A stretch of DNA of 64,000 nucleotides from VXRN01 sp963664365 (GTDB lineage: Bacteria; Chloroflexota; Dehalococcoidia; Lucifugimonadales; UBA1123), in assembly GCA_963664365.1 (NCBI GenBank), contig OY761144.1:1860001-1924000 (forward strand), read 5' to 3'. Position numbers and translations under genes: made by a program. Below the pieces are notes generated by a model. That model had not been told where the DNA came from. It ran no database searches and worked only from the letters and a program-made list of their open reading frames with translations. Positions 7,624-16,889 of the stretch are shown here, piece by piece. Position 1 is the stretch's first letter. Every line of letters starts with the position of its first letter.

Positions 7624-8904
7624 TTGGCCCGAGTACAGTCTAAACGAGAACGGCAACTTGTCGAACGGGCGCATCGCGTCCTTCCGGGCGGCAGTCTGGG
7701 CAATTTGAACTACGACATCGTGATCGAACGTGGGGAAGGAAGCCGGATCTGGGACACCAGCGGCAATGAGTACATCGACTATCTGCTGGGATCCGGGCCG
7801 ATGATCGTGGGCCACAGCCACCCGGAGGTCGTGGAGGCGGTGGGAGAGCAGCTTTCCAAGGGGGTTACGTTCTTCGGAGAGAACGAGGCCGCGATAATGC
7901 TGGCGGAGGAGATTGTGAACGCCGTCCCGTGCGCGGAGAAGGTTAGATTCAGCTCGACGGGGTCTGAGGCGACGCTCTATGCGATGAGAGCAGCGAGAGC
8001 ATATCGTCGGAGGGACAAGATCCTGAAGTTCGAGGGCGGCTTTCACGGCATGAACGACTATGCCCTCATGAGCATGGGGCCAGCGGAGCCAGCGGAGTTT
8101 CCGTCGGCGGTACCGGACTCGGCGGGAATCCCGCGGTCCGTTCGGGACGAGGTGTTGATCGCGCCTTTCAACGACTTAGAGACGACGCGCCGGATCGTAG
8201 AGAGGCGCCACGACGAAATCGGCGGGATGATAGTCGAGCCTTTCCAGCGTTTGATCCCTCCCCTACCCGGGTTCTTGCAAGGGCTAAGGGAGTTGACCGA
8301 CGAGTTTGGAATCCCGCTGATCTTCGACGAAATAGTGACGGGTTTCAGATTCGCCTACGGCGGCGCGCAGGAGTTCTACGGCGTCACGCCGGACCTATGC
8401 ACGCTGGGCAAGGCGGTCTCGGGCGGATTCCCGCTGACGGCGGTTGCGGGGCGGGATGACGTCATGGCGCACCTGGACGGCGGGTCTGTGCCTTCGGAGG
8501 ACTTCTTGCCGCAGATCGGTACGCTCAGCGGCAATCCGGTCGCCGCGGTCGCCGGACTCAAGACGCTCGAATTGCTGCGCAGGCCGGGGACGTACCAAGC
8601 GATGCGGGTCAAGGGGGCGAGACTTAAGGACGGTCTCCAGAGGATGCTCGACGAGGCGGAGGTCCCGGCGCGAGTCACGGGAGAGTCGGTGTTGTTCGAC
8701 GTCTTCTTCACGGAGCGCGAGGTCATCGACTATCGTTCGACCCTGCTCGCAGACGCGGATTTGGCGGCGCGGTTCAACTCCGGGGTTCTGGAGCGCGGGG
8801 TATTCAAGGGCGCGACGAAGTTCTACGTATCGACCGCACACTCCGACGAGGACATAGACCGGACGCTGGAGGCGTTCCGTCAGACTGTCGAGAGCCTCCG
8901 ATAG
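7624..8904 (+). CDS. Class III PLP aminotransferase, glutamate-1-semialdehyde aminomutase-like
   Basis: This 426-residue protein is a fold-type I, class III PLP enzyme close to glutamate-1-semialdehyde 2,1-aminomutase. Visible are 'WDTSGNEYIDYLLGSGPMI' near residue 43, 'FSSTGSEATLYAMRAARA' near residue 116, 'FEGGFHGMNDY' near residue 140, 'IFDEIVTGFR' near residue 236 and the PLP lysine in 'LGKAVSGGFP' near residue 260. No other heme genes are nearby and the active-site loop is not a clear HemL match, so another amino acid or keto acid substrate is possible. The start is TTG. A TATAAT lies at 7558-7563 without a convincing -35. Confidence 0.85.
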   Translation: MARVQSKRERQLVERAHRVLPGGSLGNLNYDIVIERGEGSRIWDTSGNEYIDYLLGSGPMIVGHSHPEVVEAVGEQLSKGVTFFGENEAAIMLAEEIVNAVPCAEKVRFSSTGSEATLYAMRAARAYRRRDKILKFEGGFHGMNDYALMSMGPAEPAEFPSAVPDSAGIPRSVRDEVLIAPFNDLETTRRIVERRHDEIGGMIVEPFQRLIPPLPGFLQGLRELTDEFGIPLIFDEIVTGFRFAYGGAQEFYGVTPDLCTLGKAVSGGFPLTAVAGRDDVMAHLDGGSVPSEDFLPQIGTLSGNPVAAVAGLKTLELLRRPGTYQAMRVKGARLKDGLQRMLDEAEVPARVTGESVLFDVFFTEREVIDYRSTLLADADLAARFNSGVLERGVFKGATKFYVSTAHSDEDIDRTLEAFRQTVESLR

Positions 8905-9122
8905 GACAGCGCCGAAATCGTCATACACACGCCGCTTGAAGATGATGCGGTTGGATATTCGCGCCAGAGTCAGTTACGGCTCCGAGTAATTCCGAAAACG
9001 TGACGCACAAGCCGATTGCGAAAATCGTAATGAAAAGCGGATTCAGTAACTATTTTTCAATAATCGGACTGTACATACATTAGTTTCGCCCTTTTTTGAA
9101 CAAAGTATAAACCTTCTCACGC

Positions 9123-9158
9123 TTGACATCCAACCAACCCGGCCTTAGAGTTGGTTGG
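9123..9158 (+). promoter_or_regulatory. Promoter with a dyad operator upstream of the MBL gene
   Basis: A perfect -35 TTGACA (9123-9128), 17 nt spacer and -10 TAGAGT (9146-9151) precede the MBL gene. A 9-bp inverted repeat, CCAACCAAC (9130-9138) and GTTGGTTGG (9150-9158), fills the spacer and overlaps the -10 box, as a repressor operator would. The rest of the 8905-9250 gap is AT-richer DNA with no gene that I can support. Confidence 0.6.
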
Positions 9159-9250
9159 GTGTGGCCGCTGGAGGAATGCCCCAACATTCTGTGGTTTGCG
9201 ATACACACACACGTTTGGCGGCGCGTATTCAGAAGAACCTGAGGTTGTAC

Positions 9251-10087
9251 ATGGATATTGGCAACATATCTATCAATCTGATCAAGGACGGTACGCTCAA
9301 AGTGGACGGCGGCGTGGTATTCGGCCAGCTTCCCAGAAGCCATTGGGAGCAGTTTATGAAGCCCGACAGCAGGAACCGGGTCAGGCTCGGCCTGAACTCG
9401 ATGCTGGTCACGACGCCGGAGGTGAACGTTCTCATCGACACGGGCGCGGGCAGCAAGCGGATGATCGAGATGAAGGAGGACTTCAGCCTGAACGGAAACA
9501 AGCTCATCAAGAGCCTGAAGTCGCACGGCCTGACCGCGCGCGACATCGACATAGTGGTTCTGACCAACCTGCACTACGATCACAGCGGCGGATGCACCAA
9601 GTTGGACCGCAGCCACACCCCGATTCCCATGTTCCCCAAAGCCGTTTACATGATGCAGAAATCGTCATGGGACGCCGCGCACGCTCCAAACGAGAGGTTC
9701 TCTGAGTCGTTCTATGAAGAGGACTTCGGGCCGCTGTTCGAGCGCGATATGATTAGATTTCTCCAAGACGAAGACGAAATTATTCCAGGACTAACCGTAA
9801 AGCTCACTCAAGGGCCTTCGAAGGGCAACCAACTGGTCTTCATAGAGTACGGGAGCGAGCGGATCGCTTTCGCGGGGGACCTGATTCCGACTCCGTTCCA
9901 TCTTCCCCTGCACCACATCCAGGCGACGGCCGAGTTTCCGAACGATACGCTGGTCCAGAAGCGCGAACTTGTGGAGATGGCCGTCGATGAGGGGTGGATG
10001 ATAGTGTTCGGGCACGGCACGGACTGCAATGCGGCATACGTTCATGACCGGGGCGGGATACCGCAGCTCGTTCCCGTAGATGTCTGA
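9251..10087 (+). CDS. MBL-fold metallohydrolase with altered first metal ligand
   Basis: This 278-residue metallo-beta-lactamase-fold enzyme shows 'NVLIDTGAGSK', the metal motif 'TNLHYDHSGG' near residue 117, 'IAFAGDLIPTP' near residue 215 and a late 'VFGHGTD'. The usual HxHxDH begins here with Asn, so one zinc ligand is changed. It resembles lactonase or glyoxalase-II-like members; substrate is unknown. I start at ATG 9251, which follows a GAGG site, 32 codons after the first possible start. Expression is likely controlled by the dyad promoter at 9123-9158, and a strong terminator follows. Confidence 0.82.
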   Translation: MDIGNISINLIKDGTLKVDGGVVFGQLPRSHWEQFMKPDSRNRVRLGLNSMLVTTPEVNVLIDTGAGSKRMIEMKEDFSLNGNKLIKSLKSHGLTARDIDIVVLTNLHYDHSGGCTKLDRSHTPIPMFPKAVYMMQKSSWDAAHAPNERFSESFYEEDFGPLFERDMIRFLQDEDEIIPGLTVKLTQGPSKGNQLVFIEYGSERIAFAGDLIPTPFHLPLHHIQATAEFPNDTLVQKRELVEMAVDEGWMIVFGHGTDCNAAYVHDRGGIPQLVPVDV

Positions 10088-10117
10088 CGCGGCAGCGCCG
10101 CTAACGCAGAGAACGAC

Positions 10118-10151
10118 GGCCCCGCTCGATGCTTACGACGCGGGGCCTTTT
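10118..10151 (+). terminator. Rho-independent terminator after the MBL gene
   Basis: An 8-bp stem GGCCCCGC (10118-10125) and GCGGGGCC (10140-10147) closes a 14-nt loop and is followed by TTTT. It lies between the convergent MBL and mtaB genes. Confidence 0.75.
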
Positions 10152-10162
10152 GGTTGGGCGAA

Positions 10163-11485
10163 TTAGAGGCGTGAATCCGAATGTACGACCCGCGCGGTCA
10201 AGGCGCTGCCGTCTAGGGACTCGATTAGGGCAGGCGTTATTCGGTTGGCGAGGTCGGACTTCGCGGACGTCCTAACGCGCAAGTAGTTGTCCGTAAGCCC
10301 CGTCCAGACGGTTTCCCCATCATCTGAAAGCGTCGTTCGCTCCCACAGAACGGGACGGGTGTCTCCAATGAAGGATTTTCTGAAATCGCGCGCCATCCGG
10401 TCGGCGATCTCGGTTAGCAGCCCGACCCGCCGTGATTTGACCCTCGGCTCGATCTGACCGTCGAAGTAGGCGGCGCTGGTCCCGTCCCTAATGGAGTACG
10501 GAAAGACGTGGACCGAAGCGAGACCGGCAGATTGGCAGGTATCCAGCGTTTGACGGAAGTCGTCATCGGTCTCGCCGGGGAAGCCGACGATGGCGTCCGC
10601 CGTCACCGCGACGCCTGGAATCGCGCGCTTGATCCGTTGGACCGAGTCGAGAAACTCGGCGGCGGTATATCTGCGGCGCATCTTTTTCAGAATAGCGTCG
10701 CTGCCGCTCTGGAGCGGTACGTGAAAATGCGGACAAAGGCGTTGGTCGGACCAGAGAGCAAGCAGGCCGTCTGAAATGTCCTGAGGCTGGAGCGATGAGA
10801 TTCGTATCCTGGGGACGGACGTCCTCCGCAAGAGCGTCTCGACCAGCCCCCGGATGTCCACGCCGTCTAGGTCGAATCCGTATGAGCCGAGTTGCGTTCC
10901 GGTCAGCACGACCTCTTTGCAGCCGACCTCTTCCCTCTCTCTGACGGCGTGAACTATCTCGTCGAGGGGTATGCTCCGTTCACGTCCGCGCACCTTCGGC
11001 ACGATGCAGTAGGCGCAGACCTGATCGCATCCCTCCTGTATCTTTATCATCGCGCGGGAGCGGATGCTGACTACTGACGACGGGAACTCGTCGTCTCCGA
11101 CAGCGCAGGCGGTCGCAGGACCGCCGGACAGACCCTCGATCAATCGAGGCAGAGACGGCTTGCCGGTATTGCTGACCACCAGGTCGATCTCCGGCATGTG
11201 GCGCAGGTCGTCCGGCGCGCGCTGAGCGTAGCACCCGGTGACGATGATGACGCCGTTCGGGTTCTGCCTTCTGGCAGCGCGCGCCGCCTGCCTCGCCTTG
11301 CGGTCGGCGACGTGCGTGACCGTGCAGCTATTCAACACGTAAACGTCGGCAGGCTCGGTTTCAGGGACGACGCTGTACCCCGCGCTCGCAAGCTGCCGCG
11401 CCAACGTCTGAGTGTCGGCCTGGTTCAGCTTGCAGCCGTGCGTTTCGAGCCTGACCGTGGGCCGTGCCGTCGGTAGTTCGATCAC
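10163..11485 (-). CDS. mtaB: tRNA t6A37 methylthiotransferase MtaB
   Basis: MtaB is a radical-SAM enzyme that converts t6A37 to ms2t6A37 in tRNAs reading ANN codons. The 440-residue protein has the N-terminal UPF0004 domain with its three cysteines ('THGCKLNQAD', 'NSCTVT', 'TGCYAQ'). It then has the radical-SAM cluster 'CDQVCAYC' near residue 150, and a C-terminal TRAM-like region. 'THGCKLNQAD' rather than the MiaB pattern favours MtaB. I choose the GTG at 11485, which has AGGG at a good distance; TTG at 11539 is an alternative, but a weak promoter (TTGGGT, 17 nt, GATACT) lies inside that extension. Confidence 0.9.
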   Translation of the reverse strand: MIELPTARPTVRLETHGCKLNQADTQTLARQLASAGYSVVPETEPADVYVLNSCTVTHVADRKARQAARAARRQNPNGVIIVTGCYAQRAPDDLRHMPEIDLVVSNTGKPSLPRLIEGLSGGPATACAVGDDEFPSSVVSIRSRAMIKIQEGCDQVCAYCIVPKVRGRERSIPLDEIVHAVREREEVGCKEVVLTGTQLGSYGFDLDGVDIRGLVETLLRRTSVPRIRISSLQPQDISDGLLALWSDQRLCPHFHVPLQSGSDAILKKMRRRYTAAEFLDSVQRIKRAIPGVAVTADAIVGFPGETDDDFRQTLDTCQSAGLASVHVFPYSIRDGTSAAYFDGQIEPRVKSRRVGLLTEIADRMARDFRKSFIGDTRPVLWERTTLSDDGETVWTGLTDNYLRVRTSAKSDLANRITPALIESLDGSALTARVVHSDSRL

Positions 11486-11758
11486 TTCCCTGCCCTTTCT
11501 GGGTTCATATAGTATCATGCGAAGCGCATCAGTACCCAAGGGATGCTATCTGGGCGCCCCCGACGCCATTGACATCCGTTCGCAACAGCCATTACCCTAT
11601 TCCCTGTCGCACCTTCAAAATCTATACGACTCAACTTCGCCTCCTAAACTGACACAACTTACCAGACCCTAGCCGCGCCCCAACCCCCGGCCTCTATTCT
11701 GCTATAATCCTTCTCTGAATACGAATGGGGGCGCGTTCCCCCTTGGAGGGTTCCCCCC

Positions 11759-13003
11759 ATGATCCCAAATCGAGTCGTCGTTACCGGGGTGGGTATAGTC
11801 AGCCCGCTCGGTCTTGACACCGGATCGACCTGGAAGAGCTTAGTCGCGGGCGAGTCCGGCGTTGGGCCAATCACCGCGTTCGACCCCGATGGCTACGGCA
11901 CCACCATCGCCGCCGAGGTCAAGGACTTCGACCCCGAAGGCATCGTCGGGCGAAAACAGGCGCGGCGTATGGACAGGTTCGTACAGCTTGCCGCCGGAGC
12001 CACGCTTGAGGCCGTGGACGATGCGGGCATCGCGATAGGCCCCGAAAACGGAGATCGCGTCTCCGTGATGATCGCCAGCGGCATCGGCGGCATCATCACC
12101 CTGTCAGACCAGGTGGGAGTCCTCGGCAAACGCGGGCCGAATCGAATCTCCCCGTTCTTGGTGCCTATGATGCTGCCAGACATGGCATCCGGGCAAGTCT
12201 CGATGCTGCTCGGCGCAAAGGGGCCGAATTACAGCACGGTGTCGGCCTGCTCCAGCGCGGCGGACACTATCGGCCAGGCCTTCGAGGCGATCCGGCGCGG
12301 CGACGTCGATGTCGCGCTCACCGGCGGGTCGGAAGCCGCGATCTGCCCGATTGGCGTCGCCGGTTTCAACGCCTGCCATGCGCTCTCCAAGCGAAACGAC
12401 GAGCCTGAGAAGGCATCGCGTCCGTTCGACGCCGACCGAGACGGCTTCGTGCTCGGAGAGGGAGGCGCGATCCTTGTGCTGGAAAGCCTCGACTCGGCGA
12501 TCAGTCGCGGTACGCAACCCATCGCCGAGATGACCGGATACGGCTCAACCGCCGACGCCTACCACATCACCCAGCCTGCCCCAGAAGGCGAAGGAGCGGC
12601 GCGAGCTATGAACATGGCGCTCGCGCAGGCCCAAACACAGCCGGAGGAGATCGGATACGTCAACGCCCACGGCACCTCCACACCGCTCAACGACAAGTAC
12701 GAGACGATGGCGCTGAAGACCGTCTTCGGCGAAGAGGCGTACCGCATCCCGATAAGCTCCACGAAGTCAATGACCGGACATCTCCTCGGGGCGAGCGGAG
12801 CGCTGGAGGCGGCTGTCACCGTCCTGGCGCTATCCAAGTGGGCTATTCCGCCAACGATCAACTTGGAGACTCCGGACCCGGAATGCGACCTCGACTACAC
12901 TCCCCACATGCCCAAGCGGGGACGCATCAGATCGGCAATGAGCAACTCGTTCGGATTTGGGGGACACAACGCTTCATTGGTCTTCCAGGAGTGGGACGAA
13001 TAG
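11759..13003 (+). CDS. fabF: Beta-ketoacyl-ACP synthase II FabF
   Basis: FabF condenses malonyl-ACP with acyl-ACP in fatty acid elongation. The 414-residue thiolase-fold protein has the full catalytic triad: Cys in 'SACSSAADTI' near residue 164, His in 'NAHGTSTPLND' near residue 304 and His in 'GHLLGASGALEA' near residue 341. The C-terminal 'NSFGFGGHN' loop is also present. A TATAAT occurs at 11703-11708. It is not in a fab cluster here; recJ follows 37 bp downstream on the same strand. Confidence 0.96.
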   Translation: MIPNRVVVTGVGIVSPLGLDTGSTWKSLVAGESGVGPITAFDPDGYGTTIAAEVKDFDPEGIVGRKQARRMDRFVQLAAGATLEAVDDAGIAIGPENGDRVSVMIASGIGGIITLSDQVGVLGKRGPNRISPFLVPMMLPDMASGQVSMLLGAKGPNYSTVSACSSAADTIGQAFEAIRRGDVDVALTGGSEAAICPIGVAGFNACHALSKRNDEPEKASRPFDADRDGFVLGEGGAILVLESLDSAISRGTQPIAEMTGYGSTADAYHITQPAPEGEGAARAMNMALAQAQTQPEEIGYVNAHGTSTPLNDKYETMALKTVFGEEAYRIPISSTKSMTGHLLGASGALEAAVTVLALSKWAIPPTINLETPDPECDLDYTPHMPKRGRIRSAMSNSFGFGGHNASLVFQEWDE

Positions 13004-13040
13004 ACTCTCCAGACCCACATCCCGCTCGGAGGCTCCGGAA

Positions 13041-14732
13041 TTGAAGCCGGACTGGGCTATTCTGAAAACGGCTCCCGCCGACGTCATCGAGTCTCTGGGA
13101 TTCCCGCCTCGCCAGGCGCAGCTTCTCTATAACCGAGGGTTGTCCTCCAGATCGGATGCGCTCTCGTTTCTATCTCCAAGCGAGTCCGACGTCCACGATC
13201 CTATGCTCCTGCCGGACATGGACAGAGCGGTCGCGCGTCTGAAGCGCGCCATTTCAGACGGCGAGACGATTGGCGTGTTCGGGGACTTCGACATAGACGG
13301 CATCAGCGGCACGGCGGTCGTGATGAACGCGATGCGCGAACTTGGAGCGCGAGTCGTTCCGTATGTGCCGGATAGAGTGTATGAGGGACACGGCCTGAAC
13401 ATCGACGCGGTGCGGTCTCTTGCCGACCGCGGCGTCTCGCTGCTGGTCACCGTGGACTGCGGAGCGGACGCCGACACGGAGGTCGAGGCCGCCAAGTCAT
13501 TGGGAATCGACTGTATCGTCACCGATCACCACACGATGACGGACGACTCCCCCTACCCTGCCGCCGAGGCGCTGGTCAACCCGAACCGCCCCGACTCCCG
13601 CTATCCCTTCGACCACCTGACCGGCGTGGGCCTCGCGTACAAGCTCGTCCATGCAGTCTATGACGACGCGGGCAAGAAGCCCCCGGAAGCGCTGCTGGAG
13701 CTTGTCGCGCTCGGCACGGTGGGAGACGTCGGGCCGCTGACCGGTGAGAACCGGTACTTCGTCAGCGAAGGGCTTCGGCGCATGAACCGCACCGGGAGTC
13801 CGGGACTTCGGGCACTGATCGAGGTTTCCGGATACGCGGGAAAGCCGCTGGACTCTATGGCCCTCGCCTTCGGGCTGATACCGCGGCTAAACGCTCCCGG
13901 CAGGCTCGACGACGCCGCAATCAGCCTCAAGCTGCTCACGTCCACCGAGCCGGAGAAGGCGCGCGCCCAAGCCGCGCTGATGGAGCAGTATAACCGCCAG
14001 CGGCAGAAGCTAACGAGGACCGCGGAGACCCAGGCGGACGAACAGGTCAAAAAGAGGTGGCGCGGCTCGCTGCCGCAGATAATCATGGTCGGACACAGAG
14101 ACTGGCATCCCGGCATCCTGGGCCTTGTTGCGGCGCGGATCGCGGAGAAGCACGGCCGGCCGGCCATAGCCGTCTCCGTCGGAGAGAGTCGGAGCAGAGC
14201 GAGCGCGAGAAGCGTCAAGTCTTTCGGCATTTTCGACATTCTGAACGAACGCAGCGAGCTCTTTCTGAAATTCGGAGGTCATGAGCGCGCCGCCGGGTTT
14301 ACGATTCCGAATGAACATCTTAAAACGCTGGCCGACCACATGGAGTCGCTGCCCCTCGAACCGGATGACAATGGAGCATCCGGTGTCCAACTGAGCGTCG
14401 ATCTGGAAGCCGGCCCGTCGCTTGTCGAGAAAGAGTTGTTCGAGTTTACCCAAAAGCTCGCGCCGTTCGGAGAGGCCAGCCCAAGGCCGAGGTTCGCGGC
14501 GAACGGGCTTCGAGTGGTCGATTCTCGCCGCGTTGGGTCCGGTCGTCATCTGAAACTGCGCGTCGAAGAAGGCCGGAAGATATGGGACGCCATCGCGTTC
14601 AAGCAGGGGCGCCTTCATTCGCAGACGCGACCCGGCATTCGCATAGACGCGGCCTATGGGATGGAACTGAACACTTGGCAGGGCAGGACCAGTCTTCAGA
14701 TGGTGGTGGACGATTTCTGCGTTTCTGACTGA
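13041..14732 (+). CDS. recJ: Single-stranded-DNA exonuclease RecJ
   Basis: RecJ degrades single-stranded DNA 5' to 3' in recombination and repair. The 563-residue protein has the DHH phosphoesterase motifs 'FGDFDIDGISG' near residue 75, 'VTVDCGAD' and 'VTDHHTM'. The DHHA1 domain contains 'HPGILGLVAARIAEKHGRP', 'SRASARSV' and 'FGGHERAAGFT', and a C-terminal OB-like domain follows. The start is TTG 13041: it has CGGAGG 8 nt upstream and avoids overlap with fabF. Confidence 0.94.
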   Translation: MKPDWAILKTAPADVIESLGFPPRQAQLLYNRGLSSRSDALSFLSPSESDVHDPMLLPDMDRAVARLKRAISDGETIGVFGDFDIDGISGTAVVMNAMRELGARVVPYVPDRVYEGHGLNIDAVRSLADRGVSLLVTVDCGADADTEVEAAKSLGIDCIVTDHHTMTDDSPYPAAEALVNPNRPDSRYPFDHLTGVGLAYKLVHAVYDDAGKKPPEALLELVALGTVGDVGPLTGENRYFVSEGLRRMNRTGSPGLRALIEVSGYAGKPLDSMALAFGLIPRLNAPGRLDDAAISLKLLTSTEPEKARAQAALMEQYNRQRQKLTRTAETQADEQVKKRWRGSLPQIIMVGHRDWHPGILGLVAARIAEKHGRPAIAVSVGESRSRASARSVKSFGIFDILNERSELFLKFGGHERAAGFTIPNEHLKTLADHMESLPLEPDDNGASGVQLSVDLEAGPSLVEKELFEFTQKLAPFGEASPRPRFAANGLRVVDSRRVGSGRHLKLRVEEGRKIWDAIAFKQGRLHSQTRPGIRIDAAYGMELNTWQGRTSLQMVVDDFCVSD

Positions 14733-14740
14733 TCGACCGC

Positions 14741-15160
14741 TCACTGCCAAGCGCCGATCAGCAGGCCGATCAGCGTAAACGTCACCACGGGATAGCCGGC
14801 GTTTATCAGGTACAGCTTGAGCGGCCTGGACTCGAAGATGTAGTTGGACGCGAACGTGGTCGCTACGAATCCCAGTCCGGCGGCGAGGCCCAGAATCAGC
14901 CCCTCCACCGCGGTATCCACGCCCGAAGCCTGGGCTAACAGGGCAATGGCTAAGGAGATCACGATGGACGCGATCACTGCCACGACGTAACCCCGCGTAG
15001 GGCTTCCACTTTCCCTGATTGACTCCTCGGTAAGGCCATTGGCCGCCATCCAGGGCTTCGCGAACAGCAGCGGCGAGTACCAGAGCGCTCCGCCCGCCAT
15101 GTTTATCACGATCGCCACGACGACCGCGAGGTAGTTGATGCCGCCTAGATCCATGTCCAT
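14741..15160 (-). CDS. DUF1761 family membrane protein
   Basis: The 139-residue protein has four hydrophobic helices and the DUF1761 signature 'NMAGGALWYSPLLFAKPWM' near residue 20, with a late 'NAGYPVVTFTLIGLLIGAW'. Function is unknown for the family. I start at ATG 15160, which follows GAGGTG by 6 nt. It is convergent with recJ, 8 bp away. Confidence 0.85.
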   Translation of the reverse strand: MDMDLGGINYLAVVVAIVINMAGGALWYSPLLFAKPWMAANGLTEESIRESGSPTRGYVVAVIASIVISLAIALLAQASGVDTAVEGLILGLAAGLGFVATTFASNYIFESRPLKLYLINAGYPVVTFTLIGLLIGAWQ

Positions 15161-15259
15161 TTCGTTCACCTCGTCTTGGATTGTTTAGCGTGGCTCGGAT
15201 TATAATTGCGGCGCAATTCGACTACAACTTTCGTCCCCGCATGAGAAAAGGAGAACAAC

Positions 15260-15949
15260 ATGTCATCGTCCCCCCACTTCACCCCTGCTCTATTCGAGTT
15301 CCTGGCGGAGCTTTCGATGAACAACGAGCGCGAGTGGTTCCAGGAGAACAAGGCGCGGTACGAGAGGGACGTCCGCGACCCGATGATCGAGTTCGTGGTG
15401 GATTTCGGGGAGAAGCTAAGGGAGATCAGCCCTCACATGGTCGCCGACCCTCGCAAGTCGGGCGGCTCGGTGTTCAGAATCTACCGCGACGTGCGGTTCT
15501 CGCGCGATAAGAGTCCGTACAAGACGAACGCGGGCGCGCATTTCAGGCACGAGGTCGGGCGCGAGGTGCATGGCCCCGGCTTCTATCTGCACATGGAACC
15601 GGGCAACGTGTTCGCCGGCGCGGGCATCTGGATGCCCAATTCCCAAACGCTCGGAAAGATACGCGGCGCTATCGTCGCGAATCCCGAGAAGTGGGTGCGT
15701 ATAGTGACCGACGAGGGATTCGAGTCTATGTTCACGCTGGAAGGCGAATCTCTCAAGCGCGCGCCGAAGGGGTTTGATCCCGAACACCCGCTAATCGAGA
15801 CGCTGAAGCGCAAGTCGTTCGTGGCCGGAACCGGATTCAGCGATGACGACGCGTGCTCTCCGGACTTCATCGACCGGTATGCGGACGCATGCAGGACCGC
15901 TGCGCCGTTCTGCGAGTTCCTGACGACGGCGGTCGGGCTGGACTGGTAG
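15260..15949 (+). CDS. DUF2461 family protein
   Basis: The 229-residue soluble protein matches DUF2461 (TIGR02453). Visible are 'FTPALFEFLAEL', 'NNEREWFQENKARYERDVRDP', 'RIYRDVRFSRDKSPYKTN' near residue 74, 'GFYLHMEPGN' and 'AGAGIWMPN'. The charged 'RDVRFSRDK' block is the most conserved part of the family. Function is unknown. A TATAAT at 15201-15206 lies upstream with a weak -35 at a long 19-nt spacing. It is convergent with lgt. Confidence 0.88.
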   Translation: MSSSPHFTPALFEFLAELSMNNEREWFQENKARYERDVRDPMIEFVVDFGEKLREISPHMVADPRKSGGSVFRIYRDVRFSRDKSPYKTNAGAHFRHEVGREVHGPGFYLHMEPGNVFAGAGIWMPNSQTLGKIRGAIVANPEKWVRIVTDEGFESMFTLEGESLKRAPKGFDPEHPLIETLKRKSFVAGTGFSDDDACSPDFIDRYADACRTAAPFCEFLTTAVGLDW

Positions 15950-15961
15950 CGACGAGTTCGT

Positions 15962-16822
15962 TTACCTGCGGTCACGGCGGCGCTCGGCGCGCGAGCGGCG
16001 GTCGCGTAGCGGCGGCGGGGGCGTTGAAGATGCCTCACCTGCCGGAATCGGCCTTGCCTTGATCAGCAGTAACGGGATGGTGACAGCCAGTACCAAGAGG
16101 GCGATGAAGTGGGCTTCCTGCATTCCGAGCGCCCAGACTTTGTCCTGGCGTAGGAACGTGATTCCGAAGCGTCCCAGCGAGTAGAGGGCAAGGTACAGCG
16201 CGAAGAGCATCCCGTCTGGCCTCAGCCTGTTTCTGAGCTTCCAGATCAGAATGAGAGAGAGCATGTTCCATATCATCTCGTAGGCGATGACGGGGTGAAC
16301 CGATACGCCGATTCCGTTCGCGCAGCGGCCCGCGTCCGACGAGGGATGTGTCCATACGAAGCCGAGCGCGAAGTCCCATGCCCTTGCGCAGTGCTCGCCG
16401 TTTACGATGTCGCCCAGCCGTCCGATGGTCTGTACCAAAGGCAGAGCGGGCGCGGTCAGATCCGCGATGATCCCGACCGGGTGTCCCCTCCAGAGCGCGT
16501 AGAGCGCTCCAGTGATGAATCCGCCGAGTATTCCGCCCCACAGTCCGATGCCTCCCGTCCAGACAGCGATCACCTGGCCGGGATTGGCCTGGTAGAAGCT
16601 CCAGTTGTCCACGACGTGTACCAGACGCGCGCCGACGATGCCACCGATTATGGCCCATACCGCTATCGAGTAGATGTCGTCGGGGTCTATGCCGCGCATG
16701 GGCGCCCAACGACCCACCAAGTACACGGCGATGGCTACGGCTATCAGGCTGAATAGTCCGTGCCAACTCAGGACCAGGGGCCCGGACGATATGACGTTGG
16801 GGCCTACCGTTATGTCGATCAT
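15962..16822 (-). CDS. lgt: Prolipoprotein diacylglyceryl transferase Lgt
   Basis: Lgt is the inner-membrane enzyme that adds diacylglycerol to the lipobox cysteine of prolipoproteins. The 286-residue protein has about seven membrane segments. It shows 'LSWHGLFSL', the glycine-rich 'GGIGLWGGILGGFITG' and the signature 'GRLGDIVNGEHCARAWDF' near residue 132. The C-terminal tail is Arg- and Pro-rich and cytoplasmic. Candidate substrates in this window are the lipoproteins at 46237-48402 and 51037-51669. It is divergent from the Xer gene, with 67 bp shared between the starts. Confidence 0.94.
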   Translation of the reverse strand: MIDITVGPNVISSGPLVLSWHGLFSLIAVAIAVYLVGRWAPMRGIDPDDIYSIAVWAIIGGIVGARLVHVVDNWSFYQANPGQVIAVWTGGIGLWGGILGGFITGALYALWRGHPVGIIADLTAPALPLVQTIGRLGDIVNGEHCARAWDFALGFVWTHPSSDAGRCANGIGVSVHPVIAYEMIWNMLSLILIWKLRNRLRPDGMLFALYLALYSLGRFGITFLRQDKVWALGMQEAHFIALLVLAVTIPLLLIKARPIPAGEASSTPPPPLRDRRSRAERRRDRR

Positions 16823-16889
16823 GAATCTTGTCTCACCGGAGTCTTTTCAGAGCGCGTGTCGTGGAAACGTGGTGTGATAGAATTGGCTC

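Noticed and set aside
12957..13040. N-terminal extension of recJ overlapping fabF
   Set aside because: It translates fabF out of frame; TTG 13041 has CGGAGG at the right distance.
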